NCBI GenBank assembly: GCA_046152925.1
Contig: JBJXFX010000017.1
Location: 1 to 19,263 of the forward strand
Origin: CAMAUF01 sp046152925
GTDB taxonomy: Bacteria; Chloroflexota; Dehalococcoidia; Tepidiformales; Tepidiformaceae
Reading direction: 5' to 3'
DNA: 19,263 bases
Shown here: positions 6,587-12,887 of the stretch, in pieces
Position numbering within the stretch: position 1 is the first letter of the stretch
Layout of the letters: each line of letters starts with the position of its first letter
The notes under the pieces: generated by a model
What the model was told of the DNA's origin: nothing
Database searches by the model: none
The model's input: only the letters and a program-made list of their open reading frames with translations
Program-made: the position numbers and the translations under genes

Positions 6587-7293
6587 GGGAGGGGCGCCAA
6601 TTCGACGCGCCCGCTCACGCTGGAAACCGCGATGGCAACGCCATCGCCTTCAGGGATTCGGACCAATGCGCGGCCGGCCACGGTCCGGAGGCGCGGGTTC
6701 GGCCGTGCGTCCCTGGGCAGCCGGACCGTCACCCCGCCCGAGACGGTGTGGATCGAGACCGCCTCACGCCCAGCACTCGATACCTCCACCGTGCCGCTGA
6801 CACTCCGGGCGCGCACCGCGCCGGTGACATCTTCGAGGCGGACGCTGCCGGACATCGTCGCGACGTCTGCCCGCCCGGCGTGCGTCGCCGAAGTCGCGCC
6901 TGAGCCGCACTTCGCCCGGAACTCGCCAGCGACACGTCCGGCGCTTATCCGTCCCGACATCGACCGCAAGTCCGTGGACAACGCCTCGTCGACCGAAATA
7001 CTCCCTGAGGTGGTCGAGACAACGACGGAGCCCGCACGCCCCATCACCGTCACCGACCCCGAAAGCGTCCCGACGACGACGTCCGTGCCGGCCGGACAGC
7101 GGAGCGAGACGGACCGGCTGCCACCCCGGACGCGCACTTCGCGCCCTTCGATGGTCACCGCCGGGCCCTTGCCTGGCGCTCCGTCGAAGGCGAGGTCTGA
7201 CCTCGCCTCACAGACGACCTCGACTTTGCCCGAGCGGCTGTCCACCCGGACCTGCACATGGCCGTGAAGCGGGATGCGCGTCTCGTCTGCCAT
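6583..7293 (-). CDS. DUF4097-like beta-repeat protein
   Basis: A 236-residue protein built from repeated beta-strand units with the motif S-G-x-[V/I]-x-[V/L/A], at residues near 21, 78, 96, 113, 148, 166, 185 and 227 (for example LSGSVTV, TSGSISV, MSGRISA, MSGSVRL, VSGTVEV, VSGGVTV, VSGRVEL). This is the pattern of DUF4097 or putative adhesin proteins, which form a right-handed beta-helix-like fold. It has no signal peptide and no membrane segment, so it is probably cytoplasmic, unlike many family members. The ATG at 7293 has GGAGG about nine bases upstream. The four-base overlap with the cyclase makes a fixed stoichiometry or a direct partnership plausible (inference). Molecular function is unknown. 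Confidence 0.82.
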   Translation of the reverse strand: MADETRIPLHGHVQVRVDSRSGKVEVVCEARSDLAFDGAPGKGPAVTIEGREVRVRGGSRSVSLRCPAGTDVVVGTLSGSVTVMGRAGSVVVSTTSGSISVDEALSTDLRSMSGRISAGRVAGEFRAKCGSGATSATHAGRADVATMSGSVRLEDVTGAVRARSVSGTVEVSSAGREAVSIHTVSGGVTVRLPRDARPNPRLRTVAGRALVRIPEGDGVAIAVSSVSGRVELAPLP

Positions 7294-7421
7294 ACGTCAC
7301 GTCCTCCCGCCTGAATCCTAGTGCTTCGCGCGGTTGCGGTGTGTGACCCAACCCACAGAAGGTGCGGCTCGTCTCGGGGGACGGTACCCTGCAAGCACCT
7401 GTTACATCTGACGAGGGGCCT
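7294..7421. promoter_or_regulatory. Divergent promoter region, DUF4097/cyclase operon and fumarase operon
   Basis: A 128-base gap between outward-facing genes. It holds the ribosome site of the minus-strand gene (GGAGG on the minus strand near 7302-7307) and GAGGGG just before the fumarase GTG. The promoters must lie here, but no hexamer pair is convincing. A GTG at 7362 in frame with the fumarase is a possible but less likely earlier start. Confidence 0.45.
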
Positions 7422-8267
7422 GTGCGCGAACTCTCCGCCTCCGCAATCACCGATGCCGTGGCGCAGCTTGCCGTCGACGCCACGCACAACCTTCCCGAGG
7501 ACGTCGAATCCGCCATCCGGGCAGCGAGGGCGACCGAGCGCTCGCCGCTCGCGGTCCAGATCATCGACGAAATCTTGGAAAACGCCGAAATCGCGCGGAC
7601 CAAGATGCTGCCGCTCTGCCAGGACACCGGTACCGCGGTCGTGATGCTGGAGATCGGCCAGGACGTGCACATCAGCGGCGGCTGGGTGATCGACGCCGTC
7701 AACGAAGGCATCCGGCGCGGCTATGGCGACGGTTACCTGCGCAAGTCCATCGCGGCGCGGCCCTTCAGCGCGCGGGCGAACACCGGCGACAACACGCCCG
7801 GCGTCATCCACACAGAGATCGTCGCGGGCGACAAAGTGCACATCGCCTTCATGCCCAAGGGCGGGGGCTGCGAAAACATGTCGCGCTACCAAAACTTTCT
7901 CCCGGGCATGGGCAAGAAGGCGGTCATCGACTTCGTCTGCGAGACCGTGGACATGTCGGGCGGAAACCCGTGCCCGCCGCTGGTGATCGGCGTTGGCATC
8001 GGTGGGACGGCCGAAAAGGCCATGACCATCGCCAAACAAACCCTCTTCCGCAAGATCGGCTCCCGCCATGCAGACGCCGAGGTCGCGGCCTTGGAAGACG
8101 AACTGCTCGAAGCGGTCAACGCACTCGGGGTGGGGCCTCAAGCAGTCGGCGGGTCGACCACCGCGCTGGACGTGTTCGTCGACACCTACCCGACCCACAT
8201 CACCGCCCTGCCCGTGGCCGTCAACATCCAGTGCCACAGCGCGCGGACCAAGTCCATCACGCTCTAG
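7422..8267 (+). CDS. Fumarate hydratase class I, alpha subunit (two-subunit Fe-S hydro-lyase)
   Basis: Iron-sulfur hydro-lyase alpha subunit of 281 residues. With the beta subunit it interconverts fumarate and L-malate in the citric acid cycle. Seen: the three cysteines expected to bind the [4Fe-4S] cluster, C66 in LCQDTG, C150 in GGGCENMS and C184 in GNPCPPL, with the typical GVGIGGTAEKA segment after them. I chose the GTG at 7422 because GAGGGG lies just upstream and the resulting start, MRELSASAITDAV, matches the usual family N-terminus; a GTG at 7362 would add 20 atypical residues. The beta subunit gene is 1 kb downstream, after two acetyltransferase genes in the same operon. A related activity such as tartrate dehydratase is possible, but fumarase is likelier. 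Confidence 0.92.
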   Translation: MRELSASAITDAVAQLAVDATHNLPEDVESAIRAARATERSPLAVQIIDEILENAEIARTKMLPLCQDTGTAVVMLEIGQDVHISGGWVIDAVNEGIRRGYGDGYLRKSIAARPFSARANTGDNTPGVIHTEIVAGDKVHIAFMPKGGGCENMSRYQNFLPGMGKKAVIDFVCETVDMSGGNPCPPLVIGVGIGGTAEKAMTIAKQTLFRKIGSRHADAEVAALEDELLEAVNALGVGPQAVGGSTTALDVFVDTYPTHITALPVAVNIQCHSARTKSITL

Positions 8268-8277
8268 GAGGCGGCCG

Positions 8278-8802
8278 ATGAGCACCCTCACGTTCGAGCT
8301 GACGCCCGTCTCAGCGATCGACGCCGCCGAGGTCGCGACCTTGGTCAACCTCGCCTTTGCCCGCTACGAGATCCTCAATGGCGACCGCACCGACGTTGCC
8401 GGGCTCCTGGAAGAGGCTGGCACGTCAGGCGAATTCCTCGAACGGCGTGACGCGGCTGGCGCCCTGATCGCCACCGCCATGATCCGGCCCGCCGCCGACT
8501 ACTACGCCGCCGCCGGCCTTCCCCCAGGCATCAGTGCGGCCTCGGCGATGTACTTCGGGCTCGCGGCCATCCATCCCCGCGAAATGAATGGCGGCCTCGG
8601 CGGCCAGATCCTAGCGGAGGCTGAAGCACTCGCGGCCCGTCGTGGCTTCTCCTCGATCGTCTTGTCGACGGTGCGGGAGTTCGGACTCGTCGAGTACTAC
8701 GCGCGTAAGGGGTACATCGTCGTCGCGCACCAGGATTACGCGGCCGGACACTGGGACATCGCCGTGCCGCACCGGACCTGCGACATGGTGAAAGGGCTCT
8801 AG
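8278..8802 (+). CDS. GNAT-family N-acetyltransferase (first of a pair)
   Basis: A single GNAT domain of 174 residues. The acetyl-CoA-binding motif A is in AAIHPREMNGGLGGQILAEA (about 96-115), followed by the helix AEALAARRGF and motif B, LVEYYARKGY (137-146). GNAT enzymes transfer an acetyl group from acetyl-CoA to an amine; this substrate is not recognisable. The ATG at 8278 follows a TAGGAGG ribosome site that overlaps the fumarase alpha stop, leaving a 10-base gap, so the genes are co-transcribed. Its N-terminal part (LVNLAF...GDRTD) resembles the next gene, indicating an old tandem duplication. The C-terminus is unusually rich in aromatic residues and histidine (HQDYAAGHWDIAVPHR). Confidence 0.85.
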   Translation: MSTLTFELTPVSAIDAAEVATLVNLAFARYEILNGDRTDVAGLLEEAGTSGEFLERRDAAGALIATAMIRPAADYYAAAGLPPGISAASAMYFGLAAIHPREMNGGLGGQILAEAEALAARRGFSSIVLSTVREFGLVEYYARKGYIVVAHQDYAAGHWDIAVPHRTCDMVKGL

Positions 8803-8814
8803 GGCGAAGCTCCG

Positions 8815-9300
8815 ATGCGCTTGGAAGCGGCGACGATCGAGGATGTCACGGCGTTGACCGCTTTGATCAACCTTGCCTATCGCAAGGAGGACTTCTTCAA
8901 GATCGGCGACCGAACCGACGAGGACGACGTCCGCGCCCACTTCGCGACGGGCTGGTTCATCGCCGCCCGGGATGACGATGGTCGGCTCGCCGGCTCGGTT
9001 TATGTCGAACAACGTGGCGACGCGGGCTACTTTGGGATGCTCTCGGTCGACCCCACGCTCCAAAACGCCGGGCTCGGGAAACGGTTGGTCGCGGAAGCCG
9101 AAGCGCAAAGCCGCGCGCGCGGCTGCACAGCGATGGAGCTCGAAGTCGTCGACCTCCGCGAAGAGCTCATCCCCTGGTATGGCCGGCTCGGCTACCGCGA
9201 AACCGGCCGGGCGCCGTTCGTCCCCGGAAAGTCCCGCATCCCCTGCGAGTTCATCATCATGCGCCGCCCCCTCGGCGACGCCGAAGGAGCACCATCGTGA
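8815..9300 (+). CDS. GNAT-family N-acetyltransferase (second of a pair)
   Basis: A single GNAT domain of 161 residues. Motif A is MLSVDPTLQNAGLGKRLVAEAEA (about 75-97) and motif B is LIPWYGRLGYRETGR. It begins like the preceding gene (LINLAYRKEDFFKIGDRTD) but has a different C-terminal substrate half. It starts 12 bases after the first GNAT stop. Its own TGA overlaps the GTG of the fumarase beta gene as GTGA, so translation of the beta subunit is probably coupled to it. Substrate unknown; location inside the fumarase operon suggests a link to central metabolism or to protein acetylation (inference). Confidence 0.88.
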   Translation: MRLEAATIEDVTALTALINLAYRKEDFFKIGDRTDEDDVRAHFATGWFIAARDDDGRLAGSVYVEQRGDAGYFGMLSVDPTLQNAGLGKRLVAEAEAQSRARGCTAMELEVVDLREELIPWYGRLGYRETGRAPFVPGKSRIPCEFIIMRRPLGDAEGAPS

Positions 9301-9887
9301 CCACCAAGAACCTCAAAACACCGCTCACGGACGAGACGATCAGCGGCCTCCGCATCGGCGACCACGTCACCTTCACCGGCGTGATCTATACAGCCCGCGA
9401 TGCGGCCCACAAGCGGCTGATCGAACTGCACCAGAAGGGCGAGCCGCTCCCGATCGAGCTTGAAGGCCAGGTCATCTACTACGTGGGGCCAACGCCCCCG
9501 CGCCCCGGCGCCGTTATCGGGTCGGCGGGCCCAACCACGGCGATGCGCATGGACCCGTACACGCCAGCCATGCTCCAGATGGGCATCAAGGGCGTCATCG
9601 GGAAAGGCGGGCGTGGGCCAGCCGTCCGCGAGGCTTTCCGCGCGCACCACGCGGTCTACTGCATCGCCGTCGGGGGCACTGGGGCGCTCCTCAACCGCCA
9701 CATCAAAAAGGTCGATATCGTCGCGTTTGAGGACCTCGGCACGGAGGCCATCCGCAGGCTCGAAGTCGAAAACTTCCCGGCGATCGTCGTGAACGACTCG
9801 GCCGGCGGCGACCTGCTCGAGGAAGGGAAGCGCACCTACCGGACGAGCGAACGGCCGATCCCCGCGGTGCAATCGCTCGGAGGCTAA
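9297..9887 (+). CDS. Fumarate hydratase class I, beta subunit
   Basis: C-terminal partner of the two-subunit class I hydro-lyase, 196 residues, the normal length for this subunit. Seen: TGVIYTARDAAHKRL near 27-41, the substrate-binding GSAGPTTAMRMDPYTP at 75-90, GVIGKGG at 99-105, and VGGTGALLNRHIKKV. The family usually has a serine in GPTTS-RMDPY; here it is alanine and methionine, a mild variation. The GTG at 9297 is supported by AAGGAG seven bases upstream and by the GTGA overlap with the GNAT gene. It is the last gene of the operon, ending seven bases before the convergent DinB-like gene with no evident terminator. Confidence 0.92.
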   Translation: MTTKNLKTPLTDETISGLRIGDHVTFTGVIYTARDAAHKRLIELHQKGEPLPIELEGQVIYYVGPTPPRPGAVIGSAGPTTAMRMDPYTPAMLQMGIKGVIGKGGRGPAVREAFRAHHAVYCIAVGGTGALLNRHIKKVDIVAFEDLGTEAIRRLEVENFPAIVVNDSAGGDLLEEGKRTYRTSERPIPAVQSLGG

Positions 9888-9894
9888 GTCGCGC

Positions 9895-10368
9895 TCAGGG
9901 GCCAGCACGCAAGAGGCTCATGGTGAGCCGCAGCTCACCGACGTGGACAGCCGTGTGCCGGAGCGCATGCGTGATGCACTCCCGCCGCGAGACGACCCAC
10001 AGGTCGCCCGTGCCCCAAAGCTTCCGCTCCGGCGCGACCATCTGCCCGAGCGCGGACGGCGGCAGGTACGCCAGGGCATTGGTCATTTGGCCCGCCAGCT
10101 CGCCGAGGTCGGCAAGGGCCTCCGCGACGGAACGGTACTCCGCTTGGAACTCCGCAGGGCGGTCGCGGTCGACCATGTAGCCAGAGCCGAGCCCGAGGAC
10201 ATAGACATGCCCAACCGCGGCGGCGTGCGCCACGATGGCGGCCGGCGAGTTCGCCTCGGGTACGGTGGGCCGCCGGTTCAGGACCTCGTCGCCGCCTTCG
10301 CGTAACACCTGGGCCAGGGCATGCAGCGCCCAGCGCAACTCCTTCGCCAGGACTTCGACCTCCGACAC
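9895..10368 (-). CDS. DinB-like four-helix protein
   Basis: A 157-residue helical protein with the DinB/YfiT-type pattern: H48 in IVAHAAAVGH, and H138 and H142 in LRHTAVHVGEL, placed as the three metal-binding histidines of the superfamily. The C-terminal helix HVGELRLTMSLLR is typical. DinB-like proteins include thiol transferases and many of unknown role. The GTG at 10368 is preferred because GAGGAGGG lies four bases upstream; longer starts to 10425 lack this. It is convergent with the fumarase beta gene and divergent from the glutamyl-tRNA reductase homologue. Precise function is unknown. Confidence 0.75.
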   Translation of the reverse strand: MSEVEVLAKELRWALHALAQVLREGGDEVLNRRPTVPEANSPAAIVAHAAAVGHVYVLGLGSGYMVDRDRPAEFQAEYRSVAEALADLGELAGQMTNALAYLPPSALGQMVAPERKLWGTGDLWVVSRRECITHALRHTAVHVGELRLTMSLLRAGP

Positions 10369-10385
10369 GCGACCCTCCTCGCCAC

Positions 10386-10416
10386 CTGGCAGTCTCGACC
10401 CGATGCTGGCAGACTC
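10386..10416. promoter_or_regulatory. 11-base direct repeat in the divergent dinB-like/hemA-like gap
   Basis: CTGGCAGTCTC (10386-10396) and CTGGCAGACTC (10406-10416) differ at one base and are spaced 20 bases start to start, close to two helical turns. They fill much of the 60-base gap between divergently transcribed genes. That spacing is what a dimeric or cooperative regulator would use, but no promoter boxes are clear, and chance is possible. Confidence 0.4.
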
Positions 10417-10428
10417 AAGAGGCAAATC

Positions 10429-11544
10429 ATGACACGGCTTACCGACTTACGGGCCTGCTGCTGGTCCACGATCTCTGCCACGCACGAGGCGATCGCCGAA
10501 GTCCAGGGGCGCTCTGCAGCCTGGCACGGCGAAGGCGCGTCGGTGGTGAGCTGTCAGCGCACGGAGGCGTACGGCTTCGGCCCCTGCGACTGCCCGGCGC
10601 CGCTCCACCTGCACGGTGCGGAAGCCCTCTTCCACTTGGCGGAGGTCGCGGCGGGGCTTCACGCCGTCGTCCTTGGGGAGGCGCAAATTCTCGGCCAGGT
10701 CCGCGCCGGGTTCGCCAGCGCGACCGCCGGCCTCCGCCGCTATGCGGATGTCGCCCTCCGCGCGGCACGAGAGCTCCGGCGCGAGACCGACTTCAACAGC
10801 CACGCTGGCGCGCTGCTGGACCGCGGCCTGAGGCTCGCACCGCATGTCGGACGAGAGACGGTGTGTGTGCTCGGCGCAGGGCCGATGGGGCACCTGATCG
10901 CGAAGCGTGCCCAACACCTCGGATTCCGGCGCATCGTCGTAGCGAGCCGCACGCCGCCCGCCTGGGCCGCCGGGATGGAGTGCGTCTCGCTCACTCGCGT
11001 CGCACAAGCCGGTGCGGTGGACGTCGTCGCTGGCTGTCTTGGTTCGGCGGCGGGCGTCCGCGCTGAGAATCAGCTGCCCCTGGCCGCGTTGTACCTCGAC
11101 CTCGGCACGCCGCGGAACTTCAATTTGGGGCCGCAGGCGACGCTCGTCACCCTCGCCGACCTCTTCGGTGACGAGGAGCGCCGTCCGCACGCGGTCAAGC
11201 GACGCCGGCAGCTCCGCGCCGTGGTCCGGCGTACGGTGCAGACGCGCCTCGCCGCGCTTCGCGATGAGGACGACCCGGTGCGCCATTTCCGGCGAGAAGT
11301 CGACCGCGTCCGCCAGGTCGAACTCGCCCGGGCGCTCCGCCTCCACCCAGATCTCAACACCGAGGCCGCCGAGCGGCTTTCGCGAGCCCTCACCAACAAG
11401 TTGCTTCACGAGACGACGGCGGCGCTTCGCGCCGACCCGCGGCTCGCAGAGACGCTCGCCGGCCTGCTGCCGGGTTTGGAACGCGCCCCGGCTCAGGACG
11501 CCGTGTGGCCGCCATCGACGACCAAGATCGCCCCGTTGGTGTAG
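10429..11544 (+). CDS. Divergent glutamyl-tRNA reductase homologue
   Basis: Resembles HemA, which reduces glutamyl-tRNA(Glu) to glutamate-1-semialdehyde in the first step of C5 tetrapyrrole synthesis. Seen: the catalytic cysteine C42 in VVSCQRTEAY (family SxCNRxE), GLHAVVLGEAQILGQV at 76-91, the NADPH-binding GAGPMGHLIAKRA at 149-161, LYLDLGTPRN, and the C-terminal dimerisation helix ALTNKLLHETTAALR. It is 371 residues against about 420 for the family, and the N-terminal strand-forming start is reduced. The ATG at 10429 has AGAGG eight bases upstream. No other haem genes are in the window. The final 52 bases overlap the convergent dehydrogenase, and the last residues (APAQDAVWPPSTTKIAPLV) are atypical. 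It could be a true HemA or a specialised paralogue. Confidence 0.83.
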   Translation: MTRLTDLRACCWSTISATHEAIAEVQGRSAAWHGEGASVVSCQRTEAYGFGPCDCPAPLHLHGAEALFHLAEVAAGLHAVVLGEAQILGQVRAGFASATAGLRRYADVALRAARELRRETDFNSHAGALLDRGLRLAPHVGRETVCVLGAGPMGHLIAKRAQHLGFRRIVVASRTPPAWAAGMECVSLTRVAQAGAVDVVAGCLGSAAGVRAENQLPLAALYLDLGTPRNFNLGPQATLVTLADLFGDEERRPHAVKRRRQLRAVVRRTVQTRLAALRDEDDPVRHFRREVDRVRQVELARALRLHPDLNTEAAERLSRALTNKLLHETTAALRADPRLAETLAGLLPGLERAPAQDAVWPPSTTKIAPLV

Positions 11545-12270
11545 CTCGCTTCGTCCGAGGCGAGGTAGAGCAGCGCCCTCGCCATCTCCTCGGCCGTCCC
11601 GACGCGTCCCAGTGGCGCGATCATCCCGGCGGTCGCCGGGTCCTGGAGCAGCGCGTTAATGTCCCCCATCCGCGGCGCGATCATCGGGGTGTCGATGCCG
11701 CCTGGGGCCAGGCAGTTGGTCCGTATCTTCTCCGGACCGTACGTGATCGCCATCGACCGCGTGAGGTTGACGCCGCCGCCCTTCGCGGCCGAGTAGGCGT
11801 GGGCGTCGGCCATACCGGCGATGCCGCCGATGGATGGCGACGTTCACGATCGCGCCGCCGCCCGCCTTGCGCAGCTCCGGGATGGCGAGCCGGGACATGA
11901 GGTAGACACTCTTGAGGTTGATCCGGATGACATCGTCCCAGTCGGCCTCCGGCGTATCGGCGAGCGCGTCCATCGAACCGCTGTAGGAGTAGCCGACCGA
12001 GGCGTTGTTAATCAGGATGTCGAGCCGGCCCAAGCGCTCGACGGTCGCGTGGACGGCCCGCTCCGCATCGGCGGCCAAGCCGACATCACCCGCGACGAAG
12101 ATAGCGTCGCCGCCTTCTGCCTCGACCAACCGTACGGATTCGTCGCCGTTCGCCTGCGTCCGGGAGATCCCGGCAACCTTGGCGCCTTCGCGAGCGAAGA
12201 GCACCATCGCGGCCCGGCCCACGCCCGTCCCCGCGCCCGTGATGAGCGCGACCTTGCCCTGCAAGCGCAT
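11493..12270 (-). pseudogene. Short-chain dehydrogenase/reductase interrupted by a one-base frameshift
   Basis: SDR-family NAD(P)-dependent oxidoreductase. From the ATG at 12270 (GGAGAAGAGG just upstream) the frame gives MRLQGKVALITGAGTGVGR (Rossmann TGxxxGxG), LDILINNASVGYS and GAIVNVA. The frame then breaks. Homology resumes in another frame as SIGGIAGMADAHAYSAAKGG, with the catalytic Tyr and Lys of YxxxK, and ends with YTNGAILVVDGGH. Removing one base, plus-strand T at about 11835, restores a 258-residue protein, the normal length. The break lies at a gatggatgg tandem and just before the catalytic serine. It is either a recent inactivating mutation or a sequencing error. It is divergent from the SnoaL-like gene and convergent with the hemA-like gene. 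Substrate unknown. Confidence 0.85.
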
Positions 12271-12349
12271 CCTCTTCTCCTTCAGCTGGCGCGCCGTTTG
12301 CGCCGCGAGGCCGTACAGTAGCGGCACTTTACCTGTGGGGCAGCGACTC
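12271..12349. promoter_or_regulatory. Divergent promoter region between dehydrogenase and SnoaL-like gene
   Basis: A 79-base gap between the starts of two outward-facing genes. The near edge holds the dehydrogenase ribosome site on the minus strand, and GTGGGG before the SnoaL-like ATG. An 8-base GGCGCGCC palindrome sits at 12288-12295, which is unremarkable in GC-rich DNA. The arrangement suggests joint control. Confidence 0.35.
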
Positions 12350-12787
12350 ATGAGCGACCTTTACTCCGACCTCCGCCAACTCGTCGAGCGCTATGCCGAC
12401 GCCGTCTGCCAGCGCGACGCGGACCTTTGGGGTTCGACCTGGGCGCCCGACGGCGTCTGGGACCTCGGCCGCGGCAAGGCGGAAGGGCGCGAGAACATCG
12501 TCGCCTTCTGGAAGCAGGCGATGGCCAACTACCCGCAGGCGATCCAGATCATCCACGGCGGCAACGTCCTCGAAGAAACCGCCACCACGGCGCGCGCCCG
12601 CTGGTACTTGAGCGAGTACCTGTTCGTCGCCGATGGCTCACGGCGTCTCGGGATCGGCGTCTACCACGACGATTACGTCAAACTCGACGGCAAGTGGCAC
12701 TTCAAGCTTCGCAAGTACGGCCTCCTCTACAGCGGCACGCCCGACCTTGCTGGCGACCCGCTGGGCTTCCCGTTTCAAAACGCCTAA
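12350..12787 (+). CDS. SnoaL/NTF2-like domain protein
   Basis: A 145-residue cone-fold (NTF2-like) protein of the SnoaL_4 type. Seen: LVERYADAVCQRDADLW near 11-27, STWAPDGVWDLGRGKAEGRENIV, H69 in QIIHGGNVLEE, ARARWYLSEY, and VKLDGKWHFKLRKYGLLYSG near the end. The family includes small isomerases, dehydratases and hydroxylating-dioxygenase beta-like subunits acting on hydrophobic substrates. It is divergent from a short-chain dehydrogenase with a 79-base shared promoter region, a common pairing in catabolic or secondary-metabolite loci. The ATG at 12350 has a G-rich ribosome site (GTGGGG). The substrate cannot be read from sequence. Confidence 0.8.
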   Translation: MSDLYSDLRQLVERYADAVCQRDADLWGSTWAPDGVWDLGRGKAEGRENIVAFWKQAMANYPQAIQIIHGGNVLEETATTARARWYLSEYLFVADGSRRLGIGVYHDDYVKLDGKWHFKLRKYGLLYSGTPDLAGDPLGFPFQNA

Positions 12788-12887
12788 GCACCGCTACCTG
12801 CCAAAACGGCCAGCCAGCTGAAGACGTGCGTAACAACTCCGCCCTAAGTCGCACGAACACGGGACTCAACTGAGTTAGGCTACCCTG

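Noticed and set aside
7155..8348. Minus-strand open frame of 397 codons across the fumarase alpha gene
   Set aside because: It is antisense to the Fe-S cysteine motifs and crosses the start of the DUF4097-like gene in another frame; no domain is visible.
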